A DNA stretch of 64,000 nt from JAWXBK01 sp040878185 (GTDB taxonomy: Bacteria > Pseudomonadota > Alphaproteobacteria > Dongiales > Dongiaceae): positions 107,560 through 171,559 of the forward strand of contig JBBDMS010000003.1 in NCBI GenBank assembly GCA_040878185.1. Reading direction: 5' to 3'. Below, in pieces: positions 9,096-17,229 of this stretch. The position numbers and the translations under genes are program-made. The number at the start of each line of letters is the position of its first letter. Position 1 is the first letter of the stretch. The notes beneath the pieces are model-generated. The model was given only the letters and a program-made list of their open reading frames with translations. It had not been told where the DNA came from and searched no databases.

Positions 9096-11471
9096 ATGCA
9101 GGGCGCACAGGATTGGCCCCAATCGGGCCAGATAGAGGCCGGCGCCGAAACCGAGGACGGCTCGTCGCCTCGGCCGTCGTCGCGGCTGCTGCGCGGCGTC
9201 GAGCTTCTGAATACGCCGATCTGGGACTGGGATGTTCCGACCGGAAAACTTTATGTCTCGCTCGCCTGGAAGCAGCAGCTCGGCTACGCCGATCGCGATC
9301 TTGAGAGCAGTATTGGCGTCTGGGAATCGCTGTTGCATCCGGCCGACCGGTCGCGCGTGACCAATCTTCTGAATGCGGCTCTGGATGGCACCACAACGCG
9401 ATATGAATCCGAGTTTCGCCTCAAGCATCGCGATGGCAGCTATCGCTGGATGCTCGCCAAAGGCCGCATCGTTCGCGATGAATCCGATATGCCCGTCCGG
9501 GTGCTTGCAACGCATGTCGATATCACGGACCGGCAGCGAATCCAGGAAGCGCTTGCCGATAGCGAAGGGCGGATGCGCCGGGCACAGCGCATGGCAAAGA
9601 TCGGCCACTGGATCTGGCGGGCCAGTGGCAGCGATATCCATAAGCTAGGCGGTACCGCTGAATATTCGGAATCTGCCGCCGCCATCTTCGGCGTGCCGGC
9701 GCCGGAACTCTCGGTTTCGAACGGGGAGTATCTGAAGCGATTCGTCTACCCGCCCGATCGCGACAAGGTGCAGAACGTCTTCGGCGATACAGGCTTCGGA
9801 TACGCACTCGAGTACCGCATCGTCGCAGCTGACGGAACGGTCAAGGCGATCTACGAAACGGCCGAAAACGAGATTACGCCCGACGGCGATTCGATCGTCA
9901 CGCACGGGACCGTTCAGGACATTTCAGAGCGCCGGGAGGCTGAAATCGCGCTGCAGCGGCGCGAGCAGCTCTACCGGTCGGTGATCAGCACCGCACTCGA
10001 TGCGTTCATCATGATCGATGCCGGCGGCGCGATCATGGAATGGAATCCCCAGGCGGAGGCGATGTTCGGCTGGACGCGCGAGGAAGCCATCGGATCGATG
10101 CTGGCCGACATGATCATTCCCGAGAAGATGCGCGAGGAATATCAGGCCGGCATCGCCGCGTATCTCCAATCGGGCCAGTCGGCGTTCGTCGGCCGACGCA
10201 ACGAGATGACCGGCCGGCGCCGCGACGGCACCGAGTTTCCTGCCGAGGTCGTCGTCTCGCCGATCCGCATGGAGGACGAGGTCGTCTTCAGCGGTTTCGT
10301 CAAGGACATGTCCGCGCAGCACGAGATCGAGGCGCAGCTTCGCCAGGTGCTGAAGATGGAAGCAATCGGCCAGCTCACCGGCGGCGTCGCGCATGATTTC
10401 AACAATCTGCTCGGCATTATTCTGGGCAACAGCGAGCTGCTCAGCGAAGCGCTCAAGGACAACCCCGAGCATCGCCGGATGGCAGAACTGATTGCGCGTG
10501 CCGCGGAAAGCGGATCGGCCCTCACGCATCGCCTGTCTGCGTTCGCCCGGCGCCAGGTGCTGCGGCCGCAATCGATCGAGCTGACCGGCGCCATTGCCAA
10601 CTTTCTGCCGCTGATCACCCGCACGCTCGATGCCAGCGTCAAGATCCATACCTCGATCGCGGCCGGAATCTGGGCGATCAGCGCCGATCCGGAGCAGCTC
10701 GAAAATGCGCTGATCAATCTGGCGGTCAATGCCCGCGACGCGATGCCCGATGGCGGCACCCTCACCATCGAAGCGCAGAACATTCTGCTCGATGAGGATT
10801 ATAGAACGCGCAACCCGGGCGTCACCCCGGGCAACTATGTGATGATCGACGTGACGGATACCGGAACCGGCATGTCGCGCGAGATTCTCGAACGCGCCTT
10901 CGACCCGTTCTTTACGACCAAGGATGTCGGCAAGGGCAGCGGCCTGGGCCTCAGCATGGTGTATGGCTTTGCCAAACAATCCGGCGGTCACGTCAAGATC
11001 TACAGCGAGGCGATGCGCGGGACCACCGTGCGGCTCTATCTGCCGGTTGCCGATACGGCACCGATCGTTCGCGCCGTTCCCGACGACGTTGCCGTCGTGG
11101 GCGATGAGGAAGTCATCCTCGTCGTCGAAGACGACGAGCGGGTCCGCGAGGTGACGGTCGAGCAGCTGCGCGGCCTGAAATACCGGGTGCTCGAGGCCAG
11201 CGACGGACCGGCTGCCATCGGCGTGCTGCAGAACGCCGGCCGGATCGATCTGGTGCTCACCGATATGGTGATGCCGGGCGGCATGACCGGCATCGATGTC
11301 GGCAAGAAAGCCGGCGAAATGGTGCCGGACGTGCGCGTGCTTTATATGTCCGGCTATCCGACCAATGCCCTCACCGTCAGCGGGCTCGATCTGTCAGACG
11401 TGCCGATCCTGAGCAAGCCGTTCCGCAAAAAGGAGCTGGCCAACGCTATCCGCGCGGTGCTCGATAAATAA
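9096..11471 (+). CDS. cytoplasmic PAS hybrid histidine kinase
   Basis: A 791-residue soluble kinase with no membrane helix. It has three PAS/PAC modules in the first 415 residues (the third contains ISTALDAFIMIDAGG), HisKA with His about 433 in VAHDFNNLLGII, an ATPase domain with FDPFFTTKDVGKGSGLGLS, and a receiver with Asp about 723 (LTDMVMPGG) and Lys in SKPFRKKE. The GAGGAG ribosome site and nine-base gap from the upstream kinase indicate one transcript. It probably senses an intracellular signal through PAS. The PAS domains show no obvious haem- or flavin-binding signature that I can call. Confidence 0.88.
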   Translation: MQGAQDWPQSGQIEAGAETEDGSSPRPSSRLLRGVELLNTPIWDWDVPTGKLYVSLAWKQQLGYADRDLESSIGVWESLLHPADRSRVTNLLNAALDGTTTRYESEFRLKHRDGSYRWMLAKGRIVRDESDMPVRVLATHVDITDRQRIQEALADSEGRMRRAQRMAKIGHWIWRASGSDIHKLGGTAEYSESAAAIFGVPAPELSVSNGEYLKRFVYPPDRDKVQNVFGDTGFGYALEYRIVAADGTVKAIYETAENEITPDGDSIVTHGTVQDISERREAEIALQRREQLYRSVISTALDAFIMIDAGGAIMEWNPQAEAMFGWTREEAIGSMLADMIIPEKMREEYQAGIAAYLQSGQSAFVGRRNEMTGRRRDGTEFPAEVVVSPIRMEDEVVFSGFVKDMSAQHEIEAQLRQVLKMEAIGQLTGGVAHDFNNLLGIILGNSELLSEALKDNPEHRRMAELIARAAESGSALTHRLSAFARRQVLRPQSIELTGAIANFLPLITRTLDASVKIHTSIAAGIWAISADPEQLENALINLAVNARDAMPDGGTLTIEAQNILLDEDYRTRNPGVTPGNYVMIDVTDTGTGMSREILERAFDPFFTTKDVGKGSGLGLSMVYGFAKQSGGHVKIYSEAMRGTTVRLYLPVADTAPIVRAVPDDVAVVGDEEVILVVEDDERVREVTVEQLRGLKYRVLEASDGPAAIGVLQNAGRIDLVLTDMVMPGGMTGIDVGKKAGEMVPDVRVLYMSGYPTNALTVSGLDLSDVPILSKPFRKKELANAIRAVLDK

Positions 11472-11521
11472 AGAATCGGGAATTGGTAAATGGCGGCCGT
11501 CCGCGCGAACCGCGCGATTCT
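11472..11521. terminator. possible bidirectional terminator between convergent genes
   Basis: AGAATCG (11472-11478) pairs with CGATTCT (11515-11521), and between them CGCGCG-AAC-CGCGCG forms an inner hairpin. The structure spans the gap between the convergent kinase and response-regulator genes. There is no clear T-run, so this is tentative. Confidence 0.35.
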
Positions 11522-12188
11522 ATCGCTTGAGCGAGACCAGCCCGCGATTGAGCGCTGCCGCCAGAGCTTCGGTCCGGTTTGATACGCCGAGTTTCCGGTA
11601 GATCGATTGCAGATGCACTTTCACCGTGATCTCGGCGATTCCGAGACGCCGTGCGATCTCCTTGTTCGGCAGCCCCTCGGCAAGCGCCTTCAGCACTTCC
11701 ATCTGGCGATCGGCGAGCGCCACTTCGCGGATATCGCGGTGGTCGCGCGCGGTGCGCGAGGCGGTCGATGCCATGAGCGCCGGCGGGACATAGACCTCCC
11801 CGGCGAGGATGATCTGCAATGCATTGACCAGCGTGCCGCCGGTCGTCGTCTTGGGAATGTAGCCGGCGGCACCATGTTCGAGCGCCTGGCTGACGTCGTC
11901 CGGATCCAGCGAACCGGAGAGGATCGCGATTGGCTTGTCGGGGGCCATTTCGCGAATCTTGTTGAATCCGTTGAACCCGTCCATGCCCGGCATATTGAGA
12001 TCGAGCAGGATCAGATCGTAGACGCCATTGTCCCGCAGCAGGACCAGCGCTTCGTCCACAGAAGCTGCTTCGTCGAGTTGCACCGAGGCGGCGATCCGGG
12101 TGATGAACGGCGCCAGCGCCTCCCGGACCAGGCGGTGATCGTCCGCAAAGAGTACGCGGAGACTATCGTCTTGCGATTCGTCGGGCAT
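11520..12188 (-). CDS. NarL/FixJ-type response regulator
   Basis: A 222-residue response regulator. The N-terminal receiver has acidic residues in FADDHR, the phosphoacceptor Asp in LILLDLNMPGMDG (about residue 61), and a conserved Thr/Ser-Lys region. The C-terminal LuxR-type helix-turn-helix reads ADRQMEVLKALAEGLPNKEIARRLGIAEITVKVHL. It converges on the two hybrid kinases and is their most likely phosphorylation partner in the window, although hybrid kinases usually need a separate Hpt protein and none is visible here. Confidence 0.88.
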   Translation of the reverse strand: MPDESQDDSLRVLFADDHRLVREALAPFITRIAASVQLDEAASVDEALVLLRDNGVYDLILLDLNMPGMDGFNGFNKIREMAPDKPIAILSGSLDPDDVSQALEHGAAGYIPKTTTGGTLVNALQIILAGEVYVPPALMASTASRTARDHRDIREVALADRQMEVLKALAEGLPNKEIARRLGIAEITVKVHLQSIYRKLGVSNRTEALAAALNRGLVSLKR

Positions 12189-12609
12189 CGAAATCCATCC
12201 TCATGCAGACTGCCTGGATCATCGAGCGCCAGATTGGCTCCAAACCACAGCCGAGCACCGATAGCATGTTATGCGGCTCGCAGGCGATGTCCACTCAAAA
12301 CACAGTATCTCGCCGTTAATCCTCATCCTATCGCTTGGGCTCGTTCCAGCGTCTCCCCATTGTCGCCAGACAATACTATATACACGCACCCTTTGTAAAA
12401 ACGATCCGACCGATCTGCAGGGCAAACCTGCGTGAGAACATGCGAGGACGCTACAGCCCAATCTACAGGTTGTCGGACGGAAGGAACAGTATGGAGCGTC
12501 GAAACGGCCATGCGTCCACATCGTGGGCCGCATGCGGCGGTGCCATAGGTGCGTTGTCTTTCACCGCCATCGACTAGTGGCGACGGTGCAGCGATGCCGG
12601 GTCTGGCCG
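12189..12609. other. intergenic region upstream of the response regulator
   Basis: About 420 bases between the first Crp/Fnr gene and the response-regulator start, somewhat less GC-rich than its surroundings. I see the perfect 10-mer palindrome TTGGCTCCAA near 12234 but no FNR-like box, no credible gene and no RNA structure I can defend. Confidence 0.5.
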
Positions 12610-13371
12610 TCAGACCGCTGCGGCTACGACGCTGACCTCGCGGTCTGCAGTGTGCAGGTAGGCGGCATCGAAATCGCAGGCCTGTTCCATCCTGCGGACA
12701 TCGGTGAACTGCCAGTGATCGCGCTTAGTGACGAGAAAACCATCGCGGCGGAGCCGTTGCACGACACGACTAACATGCTCGGGTGTCAGGCCGAGGAGAT
12801 CGCCGAGAACCGCCAGCGTCAGCGGCACGCGGAACGAGTCGCCATCATTCAGCCCGGCTTCTTCCATCCGGGTCAGAAGTTCGAGCAGGAAATGGCCGAT
12901 CCGCTGGTAGCCGCTCCGACGGCCGACGCTGTACAGCCGCTCCGCCAGCAACGACCGGCTGATAGCGCCTGCCCAGATGAGCGCCGCCGTCGTTTGCGGA
13001 AAGTTGTGAACCGCCGCGCGATGCGCTTCCACCGCAATCTGCGAAATAACGATATCGTTGAGTGCGCTGTAGAGCATGTCGGCTTGGGGCAGCACGACCG
13101 ACCAGCCATTGCCAGTATCGCCGGGGATCATGAGATCGATGATCATGCGCTGCCCGGTCGAATTCTGCCGCGACACGATGACGTAGCCGGATCGGATGAT
13201 GAAGGGCCGCGTATCGCGATCGCCGGGCCGCACGAGATCTGTTCCCTTTGCGAAGGACTCGTTCCGTGCCTCTAGTGCCGTGAATGCCTGTTCAAGCTCC
13301 GAAGACGCGCCCGCGCGATTAATTCGCAGGAACGGACTGCCGGATACATTCAGCTTTTCTGTGATATCCAT
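12610..13371 (-). CDS. Crp/Fnr family regulator, paralogue 1
   Basis: A 253-residue regulator with an N-terminal cyclic-nucleotide-type beta-barrel (KGTDLVRPGDRDTRPFIIRSGYVIVSR), a dimerisation helix and a C-terminal winged helix, LGDLLGLTPEHVSRVVQRLRRDGFL. The recognition helix has E-H-V-S-R, the E..SR signature that reads TTGAT-type half-sites in FNR and FixK. The four N-terminal cysteines of oxygen-sensing FNR are absent, so it is FixK/NnrR/DNR-like and does not itself carry a 4Fe-4S cluster. A 14-bp FNR-like box lies about 139 bases upstream of its start. Confidence 0.88.
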   Translation of the reverse strand: MDITEKLNVSGSPFLRINRAGASSELEQAFTALEARNESFAKGTDLVRPGDRDTRPFIIRSGYVIVSRQNSTGQRMIIDLMIPGDTGNGWSVVLPQADMLYSALNDIVISQIAVEAHRAAVHNFPQTTAALIWAGAISRSLLAERLYSVGRRSGYQRIGHFLLELLTRMEEAGLNDGDSFRVPLTLAVLGDLLGLTPEHVSRVVQRLRRDGFLVTKRDHWQFTDVRRMEQACDFDAAYLHTADREVSVVAAAV

Positions 13372-13503
13372 CGAATACCGCCTGACTGGTTTGTCGGCGT
13401 CATTCAGGCGAGAGGTCCTTGGCGAACGACCATGAAGATCTGTTCTGAAATCACCGGAAATGTCGTCGATGCTTAACGCTATAGGAGGCGCAAAGCGAGT
13501 TCC

Positions 13504-13517
13504 TTGCGCTCGATCAG
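13504..13517. promoter_or_regulatory. FNR/FixK-like box upstream of paralogue 1
   Basis: TTGCG-CTCG-ATCAG matches the TTGNN-N4-NNCAA layout of FNR/FixK boxes, with one mismatch in the last half-site. On the minus strand a TATAGC -10-like hexamer (13478-13483) is centred about 30 bp downstream, near the spacing of activated class II promoters. The motif recurs before the two sister genes. Confidence 0.55.
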
Positions 13518-13611
13518 TGTTTTCTCGAATAGATGCGATCGGTTTGTCACCGGCACTGATGTTCGCAAGACTTTCGCGTGAAATCGACCGGCCGCTGCGG
13601 GGAATGAGGCG

Positions 13612-14376
13612 TCAGGCGGGCGCGACAACGGCCTCGGGGATGGGGTGCGTCGAATGCAGATAGCTGGGATCGAAATCGCAGGCCTCCTTCATCCGGGTCA
13701 GATCCGGGAAATGCCAGTGATCGCGCTTTGTAACGAGGAAGCCGTCGCGCCGCAGCCGCTGCAGAATGCGACTGACATGCTCCGGTGTCAGGCCGAGCAG
13801 ATCGCCCAGTACGGCCAGGGTCAACGGTGCTCGAAAAGAGGCGCCGTCGGTCAATCCGATCGATTCGAGCCGGGTCAGCAATTCCAGCAGGAAATGGCCG
13901 ACGCGCTGATAGCCGTTACGTCGCCCGATGCTGTACAGGCGCTCGGCCAGCAGTGACCGGCTAATCGCGCCGGCCCACAGCAGGGCCGTCGACGATCGTG
14001 GGTGCGCCATCATCAGATCGAAATAGACCGGCGTCGGGATTTGCGAGACGACGACGTCGTTGAGCGCGGTATAGAGCATGTCGGATTCGGAAAGCACAAT
14101 CGCCCGGGCATTACCGATATCGCCTGGAATGATCAGGTCGATAATCATTCGGTAGCCAGTGGCGTTGTTTCTCGAAACGATCACGTAACCGGTCTGGAGA
14201 ATGAAAGGCGATGTGTCACGCTCGCCGGGTCGCACGAGATCCTGACCCTTGCTGAACGATGCCACCCGCGTCTCGAGAGCGGCGATCGCCCACCTCTCCT
14301 CGTCCGAGAGCGGCTTCATGCGGTTCATGCGGCGAATGAGGGGTGTGGTCACGGCCGAGACCCGTCGGTGTGACAC
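13612..14376 (-). CDS. Crp/Fnr family regulator, paralogue 2
   Basis: A 254-residue protein closely similar to both neighbours. It has the same barrel (KGQDLVRPGERDTSPFILQTGYVIVSR), the SLLAERLYSIGRRNGYQRVGHFLLELLTR dimer helix and a LTPEHVSR recognition helix. The first codon is GTG; internal ATG codons at about residues 17 and 20 are alternative starts. There is no N-terminal cysteine cluster. Together with paralogues 1 and 3 it forms a tandem array of separately promoted regulators, each about 1 kb apart. Confidence 0.87.
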   Translation of the reverse strand: MSHRRVSAVTTPLIRRMNRMKPLSDEERWAIAALETRVASFSKGQDLVRPGERDTSPFILQTGYVIVSRNNATGYRMIIDLIIPGDIGNARAIVLSESDMLYTALNDVVVSQIPTPVYFDLMMAHPRSSTALLWAGAISRSLLAERLYSIGRRNGYQRVGHFLLELLTRLESIGLTDGASFRAPLTLAVLGDLLGLTPEHVSRILQRLRRDGFLVTKRDHWHFPDLTRMKEACDFDPSYLHSTHPIPEAVVAPA

Positions 14377-14499
14377 CAGATAAGCTCAATCTCACGGCGT
14401 TCGGTCGGCATTCCGTTGCTGTTCGAGAGGAGCTTTAGGACAGCTCGGGTTGCGGACGATCATTCAGAAGAAAATTACGACAGGTTATTTGGGGTCGCT

Positions 14500-14513
14500 T
14501 TGCGCTGGATCAA
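14500..14513. promoter_or_regulatory. FNR/FixK-like box upstream of paralogue 2
   Basis: TTGCG-CTGG-ATCAA keeps both TTG and CAA ends of the FNR/FixK consensus. On the minus strand a TAATTT hexamer (14472-14477) is centred 32 bp downstream, which would put the box at about -41.5, the class II activator position. It is centred about 130 bases before the start of paralogue 2. Confidence 0.6.
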
Positions 14514-14520
14514 AGATGGC

Positions 14521-14592
14521 ACCGCGTCTTGCGTCAGAGTAAATCGGACTGCTTTTCGCGTATGGGTAAAGATACCGCGTCTTGCGTCAGAG
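14521..14592. repeat. pair of 19-bp direct repeats
   Basis: ACCGCGTCTTGCGTCAGAG occurs exactly at 14521-14539 and again at 14574-14592, both followed by a near-identical TAAAT. The copies are 53 bp apart, just upstream of the FNR-like box of paralogue 2 and between two of the three sister genes. They could be regulator half-sites or a scar of the duplication that made the array. Confidence 0.75.
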
Positions 14593-14641
14593 GTAAATAG
14601 CTGGATCAGGGCACCCAAAACGAGCCGCCGCGAGAAAGCGC

Positions 14642-15421
14642 TCAGCTTAAGGCATGCCGCTTCGATTCCGGGTTATCGGAGAGATGCAGGTAGAACGGAT
14701 CGAAGTCGCAGGCCTTCGCCATCCCGTCCAAATCCGGAAACTCGAACCGGTCGCGGACCGTCTTGATATAGCCATCGCGACGCAGGCGCTGCATGAGGCG
14801 GCTCACATGCTCGAGTGTCATGCCCAGGAGGTCGCCGAGCACGGACAATGTCAGTGGCGCCTGGAATGAATTGTCGTCGGCGAGGCCGGCCCGGCGCATT
14901 CTCATCAGCAGTTCGAGCAGAAAATGCCCGAGGCGCTGATACCCGTTGCGACGTCCGATACTGTAGAGTCGCTCCGCCAGAAGCGACCGGTCGACGGCAT
15001 TAGCGAAGACCAGCGCCATGCCCAGACGCGGCTGCTTGGTGAGCAGGTCGTAATAGGTCTTCGGATGGAAGCGCGAAATCTGCACGTCGCTGATCGAATC
15101 GAAGAACATGTCGGTGCGGTCGAGCACGATCGACCGCAGATTTCCCAGATCGCCCGGGATCATCAGATCGATGATCAGGCGCTCGCCCGCACTGCTGGAA
15201 CGCGAGACGATGACAAATCCATCGCACAGCACAAACGGCTTCGTTCCGTCCTCGCCGGGTTCGATCAGCTCTTTGCCCTTCGGCAGCTTCAGCGAATTTG
15301 CCTCCAATTCGGCAAGCGCCTCGCGATCGTCTGCCGTCAGCGGCATGATCGACCCGACCCGGCGACTGAGCGGGGTTTCTGTCGGGGCTTTTTCGCTTTT
15401 CGCGGTGAATATTTCCAGCAT
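14642..15421 (-). CDS. Crp/Fnr family regulator, paralogue 3
   Basis: From the first ATG (15421) the protein has 259 residues; a TTG at 15475 would give 277. The sensor barrel is KGKELIEPGEDGTKPFVLCDGFVIVSR, followed by the shared SLLAERLYSIGRRNGYQRLGHFLLELL helix and a winged helix with MTLEHVSRLMQRLRRDGYI, so the E..SR reading head is again present. It is the most divergent of the three and has an extra N-terminal tail rich in Lys/Glu/Thr. It is divergent from the trehalose-synthase-like gene, and the shared intergenic region holds two FNR-like boxes. Confidence 0.85.
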   Translation of the reverse strand: MLEIFTAKSEKAPTETPLSRRVGSIMPLTADDREALAELEANSLKLPKGKELIEPGEDGTKPFVLCDGFVIVSRSSSAGERLIIDLMIPGDLGNLRSIVLDRTDMFFDSISDVQISRFHPKTYYDLLTKQPRLGMALVFANAVDRSLLAERLYSIGRRNGYQRLGHFLLELLMRMRRAGLADDNSFQAPLTLSVLGDLLGMTLEHVSRLMQRLRRDGYIKTVRDRFEFPDLDGMAKACDFDPFYLHLSDNPESKRHALS

Positions 15422-15509
15422 GCCGGCTATGACCGTGGGAGCCTTTATCTCGATGCAGAGGACGCGCTGGCGCAAGCTTCACGATGCCACGCCGATTAAT
15501 TCATATACG

Positions 15510-15533
15510 AAAGGATCGTAGAGCCAATCCTTT
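15510..15533. promoter_or_regulatory. hairpin in the presumed leader of paralogue 3
   Basis: AAAGGAT (15510-15516) and ATCCTTT (15527-15533) are perfect inverted repeats with a 10-base loop. They lie about 35-60 bases upstream of the TTG start and 90-110 before the ATG start of paralogue 3, so they could be a leader hairpin or an operator. Confidence 0.35.
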
Positions 15534-15593
15534 ATATATAGTCACATCACATATCCCATGTATTTGCTAGGCGATCACGGCGCGGCTATCCCG

Positions 15594-15607
15594 TTGCGCC
15601 AACGCAA
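15594..15607. promoter_or_regulatory. perfect TTGCG-N4-CGCAA palindrome (FNR/NnrR-type box)
   Basis: TTGCG-CCAA-CGCAA is a perfect 5-4-5 inverted repeat with the TTG/CAA ends and spacing of FNR-family sites, and resembles NnrR-type sites with CG next to the core. It lies between the paralogue 3 and TPS-like starts and could serve either. Confidence 0.6.
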
Positions 15608-15652
15608 TCTCACAAATTTATCATAGGGAGCTGCGTCGATTCTGCGCAATCC

Positions 15653-15666
15653 TTGCGCTGAATCAG
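15653..15666. promoter_or_regulatory. FNR/FixK-like box upstream of paralogue 3 and the TPS-like gene
   Basis: TTGCG-CTGA-ATCAG is the third copy of the TTGCGCT-N2-ATCAR pattern seen before paralogues 1 and 2. The minus-strand TATGAT hexamer is centred about 37 bp downstream. It is also 163 bases upstream of the TPS-like start on the plus strand. Confidence 0.55.
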
Positions 15667-15828
15667 TGTGCGCATTTTCCCACTCTGCTACGGCTTAAGC
15701 GACATTCGGAAGGGAGGTTCGTTCCAGGGGATTCCCGCCAGCTCTGCCGATGATCACCGGTCCGGCGCTCGACACTTCGCTCGCCGCCAAACCGCCGGAT
15801 CGCATCGGTTCAAAGGGGAGGACAGGCC

Positions 15829-17229
15829 ATGCAACGTCTCATCGTCGTTTCGAACCGGCTTCCGGGCAACAAAGCGGAAGTACAGGACAGCGGCATGGCA
15901 GCCACCCTGATCGCTGCACTCGAAGATTCCGCTGGCCTCTGGATCGGCGGAGCCGAGGATCCCGATCGGCCGACCACGGCCGACGCGCCGGACAAGGAAG
16001 CCACCTATGGACGCGTCTGCGTCGGGCTGACGGCCGAACAGATCGCCGGCCATGCGTTTCTCGCCGAACACGCCCTCTCTCCGGTGCTGTATGGTCGCCT
16101 CGATCTGGCGCAATTCGACCAATCCAGCTATCTCGCCTATCGGCGCGTCAACGTGCGTTTTGCCGACACGGTCGCCCGTTATGCCGCGACCAGTGACAGC
16201 GTCCTCGTTCACGACCATCACCAGATTCCGCTGGCACGCGAACTGCGTCGTCAGGGCTACACGGTGCCGATCGGTTTCTTTCTTCGCGAGCCATTTCCCG
16301 ATCCCGAAATTTTCGGGGCACTGCCCTGGGCGCGCGATCTGGCCGAGGATCTCGCCTGCTACGATCTCGTCGGGTTTCAGACCGACGAATGCCGCGCGAA
16401 TTTTCAGGCGTTCGTCGAGCAGCATTGCGGCGGGAATGTCGCCGGCGACCGGCTTTCGATCGACGGCAGCAGCGTCGAGGTCGGTGCCTTTCCGACCGGC
16501 ATCGACGCGAGCCGTGCGCAGACCATCGCGAATTCGTCGGCGGTCGATGCGCTGGTACGCCGGATCCGTGCGGTGCTGCATGGTCAGACCGCGATCGTCG
16601 GTCTCGAACGGCTCGACGAGATGAGCGGCATTCTCCGTTCGTTCAGCGCGCTCGAAACACTGTTCGAACAGACGCCGGAGCTGGCCGAGAGAATCTGCCT
16701 CCTGCAGGTGATGGGCGCAACGCCGCGTCCCGATCTGCGCGCCGCCGCTGGCGAGCTCAAGGCGATGTCGGATTGCATCAACGGCTGTTTCGGCAGCGAC
16801 GAGTGGAAGCCGGTCCATCTCGCGAACCGCGCATTCACCCGCGCGGAAAAGTTGGCCCTGTTGCGGGCATCCCGGGTCGGCCTCATGGCGCGCCCGCGCG
16901 CGGGCATGGGTCTCGCGGCCAAGGAATATATCGCAGCACAGGATCCGGAGGATCCGGGCGTGCTGGTGCTCTCGCGGTCGACCGGAGCCGCCAGCGAGCT
17001 GACCGATGCGGTTCTGGTCGATCCGCTGGACGATTATTCGATCGCCACGGGCCTGCGGCGCGCGACCGAAATGCCGCGGGACGAGCGGCAGGGCCGCTGG
17101 CTCGCATCGATGCGCAAGGTGCAGGCAAACGACGCACAGCGCTGGCGCCAGCGACTGCTCGCCGCCGTGCACAGCGCGCATCATTCAAATCCGAGCGACA
17201 CGTTTGTCGCGCGTCGCCGCGCGCACTAA
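15829..17229 (+). CDS. trehalose-6-phosphate synthase-like GT20 protein with altered active site
   Basis: A 466-residue GT20-family protein recognisable from SNRLP (8-12), VHDHHQIPLAREL (about 127), GFFLREPFPDPEIF (about 149), GFQTDE, FPTGID, ERLD (about 260), AAKEYIA and VLSRSTGAA. OtsA uses UDP-glucose and glucose-6-phosphate to make trehalose-6-phosphate. Compared with the E. coli enzyme, the positions matching His154, Lys267 and Asp361 are here Arg153, Ser266 and Ala358; Asp129 and Arg261 are kept. It is therefore either inactive as a trehalose-P synthase or has a different donor or acceptor. No trehalose phosphatase (otsB) is nearby. The strong ribosome site GGGGAGGA suggests it is well translated. 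Confidence 0.75.
   Translation: MQRLIVVSNRLPGNKAEVQDSGMAATLIAALEDSAGLWIGGAEDPDRPTTADAPDKEATYGRVCVGLTAEQIAGHAFLAEHALSPVLYGRLDLAQFDQSSYLAYRRVNVRFADTVARYAATSDSVLVHDHHQIPLARELRRQGYTVPIGFFLREPFPDPEIFGALPWARDLAEDLACYDLVGFQTDECRANFQAFVEQHCGGNVAGDRLSIDGSSVEVGAFPTGIDASRAQTIANSSAVDALVRRIRAVLHGQTAIVGLERLDEMSGILRSFSALETLFEQTPELAERICLLQVMGATPRPDLRAAAGELKAMSDCINGCFGSDEWKPVHLANRAFTRAEKLALLRASRVGLMARPRAGMGLAAKEYIAAQDPEDPGVLVLSRSTGAASELTDAVLVDPLDDYSIATGLRRATEMPRDERQGRWLASMRKVQANDAQRWRQRLLAAVHSAHHSNPSDTFVARRRAH

Larger units (their letters stand above)
15476..15828. other. divergent regulatory region between paralogue 3 and the TPS-like gene
   Basis: About 350 bases, unusually AT-rich around 15490-15620. It holds the hairpin at 15510-15533, a perfect FNR/NnrR-type palindrome at 15594-15607, a TATGAT -10-like element on the minus strand (15620-15625), an inverted repeat GCGCAA-TCC-TTGCGC at 15644-15658 and an FNR-like box at 15653-15666. 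A GGGGAGGA ribosome site precedes the TPS-like gene. Confidence 0.6.
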
